In this document: positions 21,993 to 22,093 of the stretch, piece after piece
Layout of the letters: each line of letters opens with the position of its first letter
How positions within the stretch are numbered: position 1 is the stretch's first letter
Assembly (NCBI GenBank): GCA_019423835.1
Contig: JAHZAR010000040.1
Coordinates: 1-22,093 of the forward strand
Length of the DNA stretch: 22,093 nt
Direction of reading: 5' to 3'
Source: Clostridiales bacterium
GTDB taxonomy: Bacteria; Bacillota; Clostridia; Lachnospirales; Lachnospiraceae
The notes under the pieces: generated by a model
Told to the model about the DNA's origin: nothing
What the model saw: the letters and a program-made list of their open reading frames with translations, nothing else
Database searches by the model: none
Position numbers and translations under genes: made by a program

Positions 21993-22093
21993 TGCGGACA
22001 AAAAGTTGGATTCCCTAAGGGCTCCGAAAGGAGTTGATTTAAAATGTATTCGCAGGCCAAAATTGATGTTGCCTTAAAAGTATTTCATCAGTG
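21993..22093 (+). mobile_element. Left end of an IS3-family insertion sequence, partial
   Basis: TGCGGACAAAAAGTTGGA (21993-22010) begins with TG and has the AAAAGTTGGA core seen at the ends of IS150-type IS3 elements. A transposase-like reading frame starts 51 bp inside. The right end is outside the window. Confidence 0.55.
22044..22093 (+). CDS. IS3-type transposase OrfA, first codons only
   Basis: ATG at 22044 begins MYSQAKIDVALKVFHQ and runs off the window. This resembles the N-terminal helix-turn-helix of IS3-family OrfA proteins (MYSxxxKxxALxxF...). AAAGGAG lies 10 nt upstream. Only 16 residues are visible, so the family call rests mainly on context with the IS end. Confidence 0.6.
   Translation, partial: MYSQAKIDVALKVFHQ

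Overview
The window looks like chromosomal DNA from a gut-type member of the Lachnospiraceae (Clostridia). The reasons are the six-cysteine SCIFF peptide with its radical SAM maturase, the strong AGGAGG-type ribosome binding sites, the use of TTG and GTG starts, compact intrinsic terminators, and the close similarity in style of the housekeeping proteins to that family. No rRNA, tRNA, CRISPR array or phage module is visible.

Region 1-3600 holds housekeeping-type genes. A SCIFF ranthipeptide gene (scfA, 48 codons, easily missed) and the 5' end of its maturase (scfB) run on the minus strand. A TIGR04086-type small membrane protein diverges from them. A CNNM/CBS (HlyC/CorC) transporter and signal peptidase II follow on the minus strand, each with a recognisable promoter or terminator. 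Region 3600-6860 starts with an intracellular-looking subtilisin-like protease. It then passes into an AT-rich, decayed stretch with a relic of a small secreted protein, a frameshifted copy of the same kind of protein, a MITE-like or terminator-like inverted repeat, and a small membrane protein whose natural start is out of frame by one A.

Region 6860-12900 holds a divergent ClpX-type unfoldase and an HtrA/DegP-type membrane-anchored protease (both minus, protein quality control), an RlmI-type rRNA methyltransferase (divergent from htrA) and purC. Region 12970-15405 is a minus-strand phosphate locus: a small membrane protein, a PiT phosphate transporter and its DUF47/PhoU-like partner, ending in a clear terminator.

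Region 15670-17960 is the best candidate for a regulated system. A near-consensus promoter is followed by a structured leader and a complete intrinsic terminator that sits before, not after, the operon of a cytidylate-kinase-like protein and a MATE exporter. This is the layout of a riboswitch or attenuator; a guanidine-IV (mepA-type) riboswitch is the leading hypothesis, unproven here.

Region 18000-21826 is a probable accessory drug-response cassette in one direction: a TetR-family regulator preceded by a run of imperfect 14-bp tandem repeats, a SAM-dependent methyltransferase, an AraC-type HTH fused to a GNAT acetyltransferase, and an MFS exporter that overlaps the fusion gene by 8 bp. The window ends with the left end and first codons of an apparent IS3-family insertion sequence.
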